NCBI GenBank assembly: GCA_964464755.1
Contig: CAYXGZ010000009.1
Coordinates: 13,553 to 77,552, forward strand
From: CAYXGZ01 sp964464755
GTDB taxonomy: Bacteria; Planctomycetota; MHYJ01; JACPRB01
Length of the DNA stretch: 64,000 nt
Direction: 5' to 3'
Below the pieces are notes generated by a model. That model worked only from the letters and a program-made list of their open reading frames with translations, ran no database searches and had not been told where the DNA came from. Both the position numbers and the translations under genes were made by a program. This document shows positions 43,261 to 52,093 of the stretch, one piece after another. Position 1 is the first letter of the stretch, and each line of letters starts with the position of its first letter.

Positions 43261-45786
43261 ATGCGCCTGACCTTCGCTCTCGCCCTGCTCCTGCTCGGCT
43301 CCGCCTCCGCCGCCGGCCCCGGCCAGTCCGCCGGCCGCTTCGCCCCCGACCCGCGCCTTCCCGCCGAGCTCGGCGTCCCCTACGTCATCCTCACCAGCGA
43401 CGCCCTCGCCCCCGGCTTCCAGAAGCTCGCCGACTTCAAGCGCTCCCTCGGCCTCCCCGCCCAGGTCGTCAGCGTCGACTGGCTCGCCAAGTCCCCCGCC
43501 TACCCCGGCGCCGACCTCCCCGCCAAGATCTACCAGCTCCTCAAGGACCTCCGCCTCAACTGGCGCACCCGCTGGGTCCTCCTCGGCGGCGACATCGACG
43601 TCGTCCCCCCCCAGCGCATCCGCGCCTGGCACGGCGAGCACGGCGGCAACCAGCTCTCCTGCGACGTCTACTACGCCGACATCCTCCCCAAGGAGTACGA
43701 GGACGCCGACGCCGTCGAGCGCTACGACTGGACCGGCGACCGCTGGGTCGGCGACGCCACCACCGGCAGCTTCGACCTCGTCCCCGAGCTCTACGTCGGC
43801 CGCATCCCCGTCGAGACTCCCAAGGAGCTCGACGCCTACCTCGAGAAGTACTTCGAGTACTGCTTCCCGACGTCGAAGGACCCCGCCTGGCTCTCCCGCG
43901 CCCTCGTCGTCGGCGCCAACCAGTTCAAGGACAACCAGGAGCGCGTCTCCGGGCTCTTCAAGGAACTCGGCGGCGCGGGCTACTCCACCGAGCTCCTGAT
44001 CGAGAAGGCCCCCGACCCCATCGCCGCGATCTCGACCGAGCTCGACAAGGGCTACGCCTTCTTCGACTTCCTCTGCCACGGCTGCCCCTCGCACTTCTGG
44101 GCCAAGGACGACCGCACCAGCTGGGGCGTCGTCCAGCTCAAGAACGCCAAGAACGAGGGCCGCTACCCGATCGTCTTCGCCAACAGCTGCGACACGGCCG
44201 AGTTCGACAAGCCCAACTGCCTCGCCGTCCAGTTCCTCACGCAGCCCAAGAGCGGCGCCGTCGCCTACCTCGGCTACACGCAGGTCTGCTTCCAGTCGCC
44301 CGTCAACCAGGCCATGTACAAGCGCCTCTTCTCCGGCGAGTGCCCCCAGCTCGGCCGCGCGCTCGCCGAGGCCAAGCAGGAGCTCTCGCGCGACACCTGG
44401 ATGAACCAGATCCTCAACCTCTTCGGCGAGCCCGAGATGTGGGTCCGCACCGGCGCGCCCCGCGTCGTGAAGACCGTCGAGGAGCGCCTCGCGGTCAACG
44501 TCCCCGCGCGGATCAAGGTGACGGACGCCGCGGGCGCCCCGGTCCGCTCGGCCCGGGTCCTCCTCGAGGGCGCGGGCTGGGTCGCCGTCGCCGACAGCGG
44601 CGCGGACGGCGTGGCGCGGCTCTCGCCGCCGCCGAAGGCAGGCGCGGCGCGGCTCTCGGTCCTCGCGCAGAACGCGGCGCGCTTCGAGAAGAAGGTGACG
44701 ATCGACGCCAAGCTCCCCGCGGGGATCTCGCGCGCCCTGCCCCGCCCCGCGGCCGCGGTGGACGATTCGAAGGACGACGGGCCGGAGCCCGCGTCGGCGG
44801 ATCCCGCGACGCCCGCGGCGCTGCGCGGCAACAACCAGAAGGACCTGAACCCCGGCGAGACGGTGCGGCTCGTGTACTCGTGGCCCAAGGAGTCGGCGCC
44901 GCCCGAGGGCGGGACCTGGACCCTGGCCTGCCCCGGGGACCCGTTCGTGAAGATCGCCTCGGGCGTGGAGAAGGTCGACGCGCAGTCGATCGCGTTCCGG
45001 GTCTCGGTCAGCCCGAAGGTGCCGCCCTGGCACCAGGCCTGGTTCGAGCTCTCGTGGCGCGAGGCGGAGGGGGCGGATCCCTGGACCTGGACCTTCCGCC
45101 AGGCGGTCGAGGGCCCGCACGTCACCTGCGGCGCGGTCGCGGTGGACGACGGCGAGGGCAACAAGGACAAGCGGATCGGGTGGGAGGACGCGGGCAAGAA
45201 GGTGCGCTTCGCGGTCGGGCTCTTCAACAAGGGCACGAAGAAGGCGGGCGGCCTGAAGGTGACGATCGCGACGGAGGATCCGTCGGTGACGATCGTGAAG
45301 GGCGAGGTGCCGTTCGGGACGCTGCCGATCGACGACCTCGTGCTGGCGAAGGACAAGCCGTTCGAGCTGCAGCTCGCGGCGGACTACGACGGGCACCCGC
45401 TGGCGTTCTCGGTGACGATGGAGGACGACCGGAAGTCGAAGTGGACCGGGCGCCTCGTCTTCACGGTGCCGCCCGCGCCGCCGGTGCTGCTGAAGGCGGA
45501 CGCGGGGCTGAAGTCGGTGACGCTGACCTGGGTGGCGGGCGGGACGCCGGGGGTGGTCGGCTACCACGTGCACCGGGGGACGTCGGAGAAGGGCCCGTTC
45601 GCGCGGCTCACGGAGCAGCCGATCAAGGGCGGGACGCGGTACCCGGACACGGCGGTGAAGCCGTCGAGCACGTACTGGTACGCGGTGACGAGCGTGACGG
45701 CGGACGGGCTGGAGGGGCGGATGTCGGCGCCGGAGAAGGCGCACACGCTGAGCCCGCTGCCGAAGGAGAAGGGGGAGGCCAAGTGA
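43261..45786 (+). CDS. Secreted C25 (gingipain-like) cysteine peptidase
   Basis: 841 residues. Signal peptide (LALLLLGSASAAG), then a C25 domain with VLLGGDIDVVPP, VPELYVGRIPVE, the catalytic His273 in CHGCPSHFW and Cys310 in FANSCDTAE, and FGEPEMWVR. Beta-rich domains follow (about 410-730), with a fibronectin-III-like domain (about 740-830) ending in a Lys-rich tail. It is probably active outside the cell. The codons switch from C-ending to G-ending along the gene. The stop overlaps the start of the thioredoxin-like gene (GTGA). Confidence 0.88.
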   Translation: MRLTFALALLLLGSASAAGPGQSAGRFAPDPRLPAELGVPYVILTSDALAPGFQKLADFKRSLGLPAQVVSVDWLAKSPAYPGADLPAKIYQLLKDLRLNWRTRWVLLGGDIDVVPPQRIRAWHGEHGGNQLSCDVYYADILPKEYEDADAVERYDWTGDRWVGDATTGSFDLVPELYVGRIPVETPKELDAYLEKYFEYCFPTSKDPAWLSRALVVGANQFKDNQERVSGLFKELGGAGYSTELLIEKAPDPIAAISTELDKGYAFFDFLCHGCPSHFWAKDDRTSWGVVQLKNAKNEGRYPIVFANSCDTAEFDKPNCLAVQFLTQPKSGAVAYLGYTQVCFQSPVNQAMYKRLFSGECPQLGRALAEAKQELSRDTWMNQILNLFGEPEMWVRTGAPRVVKTVEERLAVNVPARIKVTDAAGAPVRSARVLLEGAGWVAVADSGADGVARLSPPPKAGAARLSVLAQNAARFEKKVTIDAKLPAGISRALPRPAAAVDDSKDDGPEPASADPATPAALRGNNQKDLNPGETVRLVYSWPKESAPPEGGTWTLACPGDPFVKIASGVEKVDAQSIAFRVSVSPKVPPWHQAWFELSWREAEGADPWTWTFRQAVEGPHVTCGAVAVDDGEGNKDKRIGWEDAGKKVRFAVGLFNKGTKKAGGLKVTIATEDPSVTIVKGEVPFGTLPIDDLVLAKDKPFELQLAADYDGHPLAFSVTMEDDRKSKWTGRLVFTVPPAPPVLLKADAGLKSVTLTWVAGGTPGVVGYHVHRGTSEKGPFARLTEQPIKGGTRYPDTAVKPSSTYWYAVTSVTADGLEGRMSAPEKAHTLSPLPKEKGEAK

Positions 45787-46538
45787 ACGCGCTCGTGCTG
45801 GCGGCGGCGCTGGTCCTTCAGGCGCGGGATCCGATCGACTGGTCGAAGTCGATCGAGGACGCGAAGAAGGCGTCGGGGGGGAAGAAGCCGATCGCGGTGT
45901 TCCTGTCGCAGAAGGGCTGCGCGCTGTCGGGGGAGTTCTTCCGGAACCTGGTGAAGGACGACCGGCTGCCGGAGCTGGCGGCGGGCTTCGCGTGGCTGCC
46001 GGTGGTGGTGGGGACGGACGAGTACCGGAGCTGGTTCCTGAAGACCTGCGGGGCGAACGCGGTGGGGACGCCGACGCTGCTGTTCCTGAATCCCAAGGGC
46101 GAGAACGCGGATCCGGACTACGCGGGGCTGGGGGCGGTGACGTCGCCGGACCCGGACGACGTGATCCCGATGCTGCGCGAGGTGCTGCAGCGGGCGAAGC
46201 AGTCGGAGCCGGACAAGGACAAGGCGCGGGTGAAGGAGGCGGTGGAGAAGGCGAAGGGCGCGGCGACCGCGGGCGAGGCGGTGGCGGCGTGGAGGCAGGC
46301 CCTGAGGGCGGGGGACGGCTGGCGCGGCGAAGCGGAGGCGATGGCGGAGGCGCGGGCCGGGATCGAGAAGCGGCTGCAGGAGGGCGGGGCGGAGATGGTG
46401 CGGATCCAGGCGACGGTGCGGGATCCGAAGGAGCAGCTGAAGGCCTTCGAGGCGGTGAAGGCGGGCTGGGCGGGCACCTCGATCGCCGACTGGGCGTCCG
46501 AGGAGGCGGCGAGGGTGAGGAAGAGCCTCCCGAAGTAG
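45783..46538 (+). CDS. Secreted thioredoxin-like protein
   Basis: 251 residues. The GTG start overlaps the previous TGA, so translation is coupled. A short signal (NALVLAAALVLQA) leads to a thioredoxin-like domain (about 18-140): PIAVFLSQKGCALSGEFF, LPVVVGTDEY and VGTPTLLFLNPKG with the cis-Pro. The active site is C-A-L-S, with one Cys, so disulfide exchange is unlikely by the usual mechanism; a second Cys lies in LKTCGANA. The C-terminal 100 residues are helical and charged. It is probably a partner of the C25 peptidase. Confidence 0.78.
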   Translation: MNALVLAAALVLQARDPIDWSKSIEDAKKASGGKKPIAVFLSQKGCALSGEFFRNLVKDDRLPELAAGFAWLPVVVGTDEYRSWFLKTCGANAVGTPTLLFLNPKGENADPDYAGLGAVTSPDPDDVIPMLREVLQRAKQSEPDKDKARVKEAVEKAKGAATAGEAVAAWRQALRAGDGWRGEAEAMAEARAGIEKRLQEGGAEMVRIQATVRDPKEQLKAFEAVKAGWAGTSIADWASEEAARVRKSLPK

Positions 46539-46545
46539 GCGGACC

Positions 46546-47784
46546 TCACGCCCCCGTCTTCGCCAGGGCCTCCTCGAAGATCTTCTCCGGCGTCACGGGC
46601 ACGAGGGCCTGGCGCTCCTTCTCGACCGGCGCGTCGTCGAGCGCCTTGAGGATGGCCGCGCCCGCGTCGCCCGACCCCTCCAGCGCCGCCTTCATGCGGG
46701 ACCTCAGGTCCTCCAACGTCCGCTTCAGCGCCTGGTCGGAATCGGCCGCCCCCTTCTCCATCCATTTCACGTAGCCCGCCGAGTACCGCGCCACGTCCTT
46801 CCGCAATTCGGCCAGGGGAGTTCCGTTGTCGAGCTGGTAGTCGATGTACATCCTCGCTCCAAGGCGCCGGTGGACCTCGACCTGCAGTTCCTGGATTCGG
46901 GCCGCCCACCGGGAAACGAGTCGGAGCACGTCCTCGGCCTTGCCGGCCTTCCCGATCCGGTCCCAATCCGCCGCGGCCCCGCGGACACGGTCCAGGAAGG
47001 CGATGGCCAGTCCCCAGACGTTGCCCCAGATCTGGGCCTCGGGCGGGGTCGCCTCCTTGGCCTCCTTCGGGAACTCCAGCCTCCGCTCGGGAGGCAGCAC
47101 GGCGTAGCGGACGAGGCGGAACTCCACGTCGCCGTTGAAGGGGTCCGCCACCTTCATCGACCTGAGGAACCCGGTCTCCCGGTCGATCGCGAAGGTCTTC
47201 GGCGGCCGCTCGAAGACCACCTCGCGCTCCGCGACGCGGACGACCATCTCGCCCTTCCGGCGGAGCTCCATGAACCACGAGGCCGGCCGGGGTCCGACCC
47301 CCGCGGTGTACCTGAAATGCCGTTTCTTGTCCTTCGCGCCGGGCTCGACCTGGAGGACCAGGGCCAGGGCCTCCTCGGGGAGCGGCGACCCCTCGCTCCC
47401 GAGGATCGACGCCAGCTCGGCGTTGAGTTCCGCGCTCCGCTTCACGAAGCCGCCCATGTAGCTCCGTTGATCGAACCGCTGGACCTGGCCGTCCGTTTCG
47501 ACGTACGCCACCCAGTTGTCGAAGTGCATGACGACCCTGGAGGGTTTCCCCTCGCCGTCGGTGCCCGCGATCTCGAACCGTGACTCCCAGCGACGGAGGT
47601 CGGCGGTCAGGGTGGCCGACGTGTAGGCCTGCTTCCCCTCCTCCATCCCCTTGATCTCGAACTCCGCCTCGAAGCGCGGGTGCTGGCGGAACTTCGCCTC
47701 GAGCTCGTCGAGCAGCGCCCCGCGGTCGGGCGCCTCCTGGGGCAGGAGCAGCGGGAGCAGGAGCAGCAGCGCGGGCCGGATCAT
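46546..47784 (-). CDS. Secreted LolA-like hypothetical protein
   Basis: 412 residues. A signal peptide (MIRPALLLLLPLLLPQEA) leads to a beta-rich half with RFEAEFEIKGMEEGKQ, SRVVMHFDNWVAYVET and KKRHFRYTAGVG, the pattern of LolA/LppX-like curved sheets. The C-terminal half (about 240-412) is helical. It would work in the periplasm or outside. It faces the thioredoxin-like gene tail to tail with a 7-base gap. Its ATG lies 6 bases after a TATACT box, so it is likely leaderless. Confidence 0.75.
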   Translation of the reverse strand: MIRPALLLLLPLLLPQEAPDRGALLDELEAKFRQHPRFEAEFEIKGMEEGKQAYTSATLTADLRRWESRFEIAGTDGEGKPSRVVMHFDNWVAYVETDGQVQRFDQRSYMGGFVKRSAELNAELASILGSEGSPLPEEALALVLQVEPGAKDKKRHFRYTAGVGPRPASWFMELRRKGEMVVRVAEREVVFERPPKTFAIDRETGFLRSMKVADPFNGDVEFRLVRYAVLPPERRLEFPKEAKEATPPEAQIWGNVWGLAIAFLDRVRGAAADWDRIGKAGKAEDVLRLVSRWAARIQELQVEVHRRLGARMYIDYQLDNGTPLAELRKDVARYSAGYVKWMEKGAADSDQALKRTLEDLRSRMKAALEGSGDAGAAILKALDDAPVEKERQALVPVTPEKIFEEALAKTGA

Positions 47785-47790
47785 GGTCGG

Positions 47791-47810
47791 AGTATACCCC
47801 GCGCTACAAT
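47791..47810. promoter_or_regulatory. Overlapping divergent -10 boxes
   Basis: TATACT on the minus strand (47796 to 47791), leaderless for the gene at 46546-47784, and TACAAT on the plus strand (47805-47810) for the VOC gene are only 8 bases apart. Each -35 would fall in the other gene's leader, so RNA polymerase could occupy only one. Confidence 0.5.
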
Positions 47811-47836
47811 GTCGGGCGGATTCCCCGGAGGCCCCC

Positions 47837-48190
47837 GTGTTCGACCGCCTGTCGCACGTGATGATGTACGTCCGCGAGATGGACCGCGCCCTCGCCTTCT
47901 ACAAGGGCGTGCTCGGCTTCGTCGCGAACTTCGAGTCGCCCCACTACTCGTCGCTGCGCCACGACGGCATGAAGTGCCGGCTCGACCTCCACCCCAGCGA
48001 GGCCGGCGGCAAGGACGTGGGCTTCGGGCCGATCCCCTACTTCGCCGCGAAGGACTTCGACGGCGCCCTGGCCCGCCTGAAGGCCGCGGGCGCGAAGGTC
48101 GGCGAGCCCCGCCGCGAGGGCGGCTCGCCCCGCTTCGTCTCCTTCTGGGACCCCGAGGGCAACGCGCTGGGGCTCGAGGAGTCGCGCTGA
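47837..48190 (+). CDS. VOC/glyoxalase-superfamily protein
   Basis: 117 residues from GTG 47837, with GGAGG 5 bases upstream. The VOC fold is shown by RLSHVMMYVREMDRALAFY (metal His in LSHV), KGVLGF and the C-terminal RFVSFWDPEGNALGLEE (metal Glu). It is one VOC module, so it acts as a dimer. Members include glyoxalases, dioxygenases and antibiotic-binding proteins; the substrate here is unknown. Confidence 0.88.
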   Translation: MFDRLSHVMMYVREMDRALAFYKGVLGFVANFESPHYSSLRHDGMKCRLDLHPSEAGGKDVGFGPIPYFAAKDFDGALARLKAAGAKVGEPRREGGSPRFVSFWDPEGNALGLEESR

Positions 48191-48318
48191 GCCCGGTTCG
48201 TTCCGAAACGCCCCCGTCGCGAATCACTACGCCACCCTCGAATCGGTGGCTCCCCGCCCCCTCGACGCCCGTTGGCCTCCCGCTTGCACTTCCCCCGCCA
48301 TGACCTGCACGCGCGGGG

Positions 48319-48324
48319 TAAAAT
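48319..48324 (+). promoter_or_regulatory. TAAAAT -10 box, leaderless Uma2 start
   Basis: TAAAAT (48319-48324), 7 bases, ATG 48332. An in-frame ATG at 48323 overlaps the box and is not used if this reading is right. Confidence 0.5.
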
Positions 48325-48331
48325 GACGTCC

Positions 48332-48886
48332 ATGGCGGACCTCAGGACCAAGCCGAGGAAGACCCTCGAGGACTTCCGGGCCCTCCCCTCCGAGACGCGC
48401 GCGGAGCTCATCGACGGGGAGCTCACCCTCATGACCGCCGCGCCCATCTACCCGCACCAGCAGGCCAGCCGCAACCTGATGTTCCTCGTCGACTCGTTCG
48501 TCCGCTCCGGCCCCGGCGGCGTCCTCCTCGCCGCCCCCATGGACGTCTACCTCCCCGGCGGCGACGTCGTCGAGCCCGACATCCTCTGGATCCGCGAGGA
48601 GCGCCGCGGGATCGTGCGCGACCACGTCGAGGGCGCGCCCGACCTGCTGATCGAGATCCTCTCGCCGTCGACCGCCGACCGCGACCGCCACGTCAAGAAG
48701 GCCCTCTACGCCCGCGAGGGCGTGGCGGAGTACTGGATCGTCGATACGGCCGCGAGAACCGTCGAGGTCTTCGCGCTGGCCGGCGGGCGCTACGAGCCCG
48801 CGGGCTACCACCTCGAGGGCGGGTCCGTCGCCTCCGGAGTCCTCCCCGGCCTGCGGGTCCCCGTCGCCGACATCTTCCGGCCGTGA
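48332..48886 (+). CDS. Uma2-family putative endonuclease
   Basis: 184 residues. It has the Uma2/DUF820 PD-(D/E)xK layout: RAELIDGELTLMTAAP, VVEPDILWI, GAPDLLIEILSPSTADRDR and KKALYAREGVAEYWIVD. The predicted catalytic acids are in EPDILW and LLIEI. These proteins are widespread; many occur in mobile or accessory DNA, but the role is unclear. The start is set by a TAAAAT box 7 bases upstream of the ATG at 48332. Confidence 0.85.
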   Translation: MADLRTKPRKTLEDFRALPSETRAELIDGELTLMTAAPIYPHQQASRNLMFLVDSFVRSGPGGVLLAAPMDVYLPGGDVVEPDILWIREERRGIVRDHVEGAPDLLIEILSPSTADRDRHVKKALYAREGVAEYWIVDTAARTVEVFALAGGRYEPAGYHLEGGSVASGVLPGLRVPVADIFRP

Positions 48887-48921
48887 TCCAACCTGCGCCG
48901 ACGCTCCGCCGTTAGAGGCCC

Positions 48922-49646
48922 ATGAAAGCCACGCTCGTCGCCGTCGTCCTCTCCTCGGCCGCCGCGTTCCTCGTCGGCTGGGTCGTCGGGTCGCGGGGGG
49001 GCGCCGCGGAAAACCCCCACAACCCCCCCCCCCGAGCCCCCCACCCCGCCCCCCCCCCCCCCCCACGGCCCCCCCCCCCCCCCCCCCCCACGAGGTCACC
49101 CCGCCCCCGCCGACGCCGACGCCCGTCCCGGCGGCGGCCCCCACGCCCGCCCCGACCAAGGCCGGCCCCACCCCGCCCCGGTTCCCGGACGACTGGTTGG
49201 CGCGGGTGAAGTCCGCGGTCTCCGTGGCGGAACTCCTGGCGATCCCCCTGCCCGAGGGGCAGGCGTCCGAGGCGCTCCAGTACCTCTGGCCCCGGACCAA
49301 GGCCTTGCTCCGCAACCCCGACGCCCAGGCCGTCTTCCTTCGCGACCTGCCGTCGTATTCGGTCGAGCAGCTCGTGCGGCTCTGGGACGTCTTCTGGGTG
49401 AACGACGCCGGGCTGGCCGGGGGCTTCGCGGCCTACGGACCCGGGTTCGGACCCGCCGTCACCGCGCAATTGGCCGACATGATCGCCACCCATCCGGACG
49501 CGGGCGTCCGGAAGATGGCCCTGAACCTCCTCGCCCCGGACTCGCGCCACCTCTCGGACCGGCGCAGCGAGGAACTGCGCGCCGCGCTCCTGGGCTCCCC
49601 CGACCCGGAATTGCGCCGGGGCGCGGAGAAGCTGCCCCGCCGCTAG
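48922..49646 (+). CDS. Membrane-anchored protein with poly-Pro linker, frameshifted in poly-C tracts
   Basis: The N-terminal part (48922 on) has a TM anchor (LVAVVLSSAAAFLVGWVVG). The C-terminal part, in another frame, ends at 49646 and is a helical domain (SVAELLAIPLPEG, SYSVEQLVRLWDVF, AALLGSPDPELRRGAEKL). The two frames are joined if one C is added, or two removed, in the runs at 49023-49089. The region between then encodes a normal Pro/Thr/Ala linker. I treat it as one gene whose frame is lost by homopolymer error or by slippage. Family not recognised. Confidence 0.75.
49023..49089 (+). repeat. Poly-C tracts within a Pro-coding linker
   Basis: Runs of 11, 6, 4, 16 and 21 C separated by single or few bases. 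This is a mononucleotide-rich region where length errors or slipped-strand changes are likely. Confidence 0.85.
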
Positions 49647-52003
49647 GGTTGCGCCAGCGCCCCCAGGAGCTCCTTCGCCTCCGCCGCGTGCTCGCCCTCC
49701 GGCGCCAGCTCGAGGTACTTCTTCAGCGCCTCCGCCGTGCCGGCGGGCGCCACCCAGGTCCCGGCCACGACCTTCACCGAGCCGAAGAGCGCCGAGCCCT
49801 TGAGGAAGTGCGCCTCGGCCCGGGCGGGATCCGCCGCGATCACCCGCTCCGCCGCCTTCCACGCCGCCTCGAGGTCCCCCAGCGCCAGGCAGGTCCGCGC
49901 CAGCCCGAGCTGCGCGTCGGCCGGAACCGGCCCCAGCTCCGCGGCCCGGGCGTACGCCGCGACGGCCTTCGCCCGCATCCGCAGCCGCACGTACACGTCC
50001 CCCAGCGACGCGAGCATCCGCGCCTTCTCCTCGGGCCCCGGCCCCGCCGCCTGGATCGCCGCCTCGTACGACTCGATCGCCGCCCTCGGCCGGCCCAGCT
50101 CCCGGCGCGCCTCCGCGAGCCCCCGGTGCCAGGTCCACGACGCCTTCGCGGGGTCCGCCGCGACGAGCGCGCCGAGCAGCTCCTCCACCCGCGGCCAGGC
50201 CCGGTCGTCCAGCGCCTGCAGCGCCGCGCCCTCCTTCGGGTCCGCCGGGAACGGCGCCCGCTCCCCGAGCCGCTTCAGCTCCGCGAGCGACGCGTAGTGC
50301 TCGTAGTAGTCCTTCGGGCTCAGCTCCACGCACTTCTCGAGCAGCCCCTTCGCCGCGGCCGTCTCCCCCGCCATCAGCCGCCGCATCGCCGCGAAGTAGC
50401 GCGACTCCGCCCGCTGCCACACCGGCGTCCGGTCGCTCCCGACCTCGGCGGCCTTGAAGAGCTCTTCCTCGCCGAGCTTCCCCAGCGCGAACTCCGCCAG
50501 CCGCGGCCACCATTGCGGCGACTCCGCCGCCGGCCGCTTCGCGACGTACTCCGCGAGCTCCCGGTCCGCCTCCGCCCCGTCGCCCCGGCGGCGCCGCGCC
50601 AGCCAGGTCCAGAGCCGCGGGTAGTCGGCGTAGGCGGGATCCGCCTCGATCCCGCGGCGGAAGTCGTCCACGGCGCCCTTCCAGTCGCGGGCGTGGAAGC
50701 GGAGGTGCGCCCGGTTCCGGAAGGCCGGCCCGAACTTCCCGGCGATCTCGAGCGCCCTCTCGAAGTCCTCCTCCGCGCCGTCGGCGTCGCCCAGGGTCCC
50801 GCGCAGGAACCCGCGCCGGGACAGCGCCCATTTCGGCTCCTCCTCCAGCTCGATCACCTTGTCGAGGTCGGCGACCGCCTCCTCGCGGAGGCCCGCCTCC
50901 TCCCGGAGGTCGGCCCGGGCGGAGTACCACTTCGACGCCTCGGGCTCCAGCAGGATGGCACGGCCGTAGTCGGCGATCGCGCCGGCCAGGTCGCCCCGCT
51001 GCTTCTTCACCTGGGCGCGGAACTCCGGGTACCAGGTGTCGCGGGGCGCCAGCTCGAAGCCGACGGTGCAGTCGACGAGGGCGCCCTCGAGGTCCCCGAG
51101 GTTGCGCTTCGCGATCGCGCGCTGGGCGAAGTAATGGTCGACCTTGGGGTCCAGCTCGATCGCCTTCGTGCAGTCCTCGATGCAGCGGGCCCATTCGTGC
51201 CGGCGGGCCAGGAACTCGGCCCGGTCCCCGTAGCGTGCCGCCCGCTTCGGATCGAGCTCGATCGCCCGGACGAGGTCCGCGAGCGCCCCGTCGAGGTCGC
51301 CCTTGGCCTCGCGCACGACGGCCCGGTTGCCGTAGCCCGCGGCGAACGCGGGGTCCGCCTGGATCGAGGCCGTGTAGTCGGCGAGCGCCCCGTCCGCGTC
51401 CTTCTTGTGGTAGTACTTCGCGATCCCTCGGTTGCGGAACGCGTGGGCGTTCTTCGGATCCAGCTCGATGGCCTTCGTGTAGTCGGCGATCGCCTCGTCG
51501 ATCTGCCGGCGGCGCAGCTTGACGTTGCCCCTCCCGTTCCACGCGTGGGAATCGGAGGGCTTGAGCGCGATCCCCTTCTCGAAGTCGGCGGCCGCGGCGT
51601 CCAGCTCGTTCTTGTGCAGCCTCGCGATCCCCCGGGTGACGTAGGCCTCCGCGTAGTCCGGCTTCAGCCGGAGGGCCTTCTCGACGTCGGCCAGGCCCGC
51701 CGCGTAGTCCTGCCGGTGGTCGATGTACTGGTTGGCGCGATTGCGCAGCGCGATGACGTCGTTCGGGTCGATCTCGATGGCCTTCGAGTAGTCGAGGAGG
51801 GCGCCCTCGAGGTCGCCCTTCTTGTCGCGCGCGTTGCCCCGGTTGTTCCAGGCGGCGACGTTGCGCGGCTCGAGCTCGAGGACTTTCGTGTAGTCCGCGA
51901 TGGCGCCGTCCCAGTCCTCGCGCGCGTACTTCGCCTCGGCGGCCTTGAAGAGCGAGTCGGCGTCCTGGAGGGGGAGGAGCAGGGCGAGCGCGAGGGCGAT
52001 CAT
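49643..52003 (-). CDS. Secreted TPR-repeat protein
   Basis: 786 residues from ATG 52003 with AAAGGAG 6 bases upstream. A signal peptide (IALALALLLPLQ) is followed by at least fifteen TPR units such as DWDGAIADYTKVLELEPRN. There is no TM and no catalytic motif, so it is a solenoid protein-binding scaffold outside the cytoplasm. The stop shares the bases CTAG with the stop of the convergent gene at 49646. The upstream neighbour on this strand is the C25-like protein 90 bases away. Confidence 0.9.
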   Translation of the reverse strand: MIALALALLLPLQDADSLFKAAEAKYAREDWDGAIADYTKVLELEPRNVAAWNNRGNARDKKGDLEGALLDYSKAIEIDPNDVIALRNRANQYIDHRQDYAAGLADVEKALRLKPDYAEAYVTRGIARLHKNELDAAAADFEKGIALKPSDSHAWNGRGNVKLRRRQIDEAIADYTKAIELDPKNAHAFRNRGIAKYYHKKDADGALADYTASIQADPAFAAGYGNRAVVREAKGDLDGALADLVRAIELDPKRAARYGDRAEFLARRHEWARCIEDCTKAIELDPKVDHYFAQRAIAKRNLGDLEGALVDCTVGFELAPRDTWYPEFRAQVKKQRGDLAGAIADYGRAILLEPEASKWYSARADLREEAGLREEAVADLDKVIELEEEPKWALSRRGFLRGTLGDADGAEEDFERALEIAGKFGPAFRNRAHLRFHARDWKGAVDDFRRGIEADPAYADYPRLWTWLARRRRGDGAEADRELAEYVAKRPAAESPQWWPRLAEFALGKLGEEELFKAAEVGSDRTPVWQRAESRYFAAMRRLMAGETAAAKGLLEKCVELSPKDYYEHYASLAELKRLGERAPFPADPKEGAALQALDDRAWPRVEELLGALVAADPAKASWTWHRGLAEARRELGRPRAAIESYEAAIQAAGPGPEEKARMLASLGDVYVRLRMRAKAVAAYARAAELGPVPADAQLGLARTCLALGDLEAAWKAAERVIAADPARAEAHFLKGSALFGSVKVVAGTWVAPAGTAEALKKYLELAPEGEHAAEAKELLGALAQP

Positions 52004-52093
52004 GGGGTACTCCTTTCGGAGTACTTTTTCGAGCAACGGCCGTGCCATGCTGGCGGGCCGTGGAAAGCGGGCCGGGCCGCGGAGTTTTACCGA

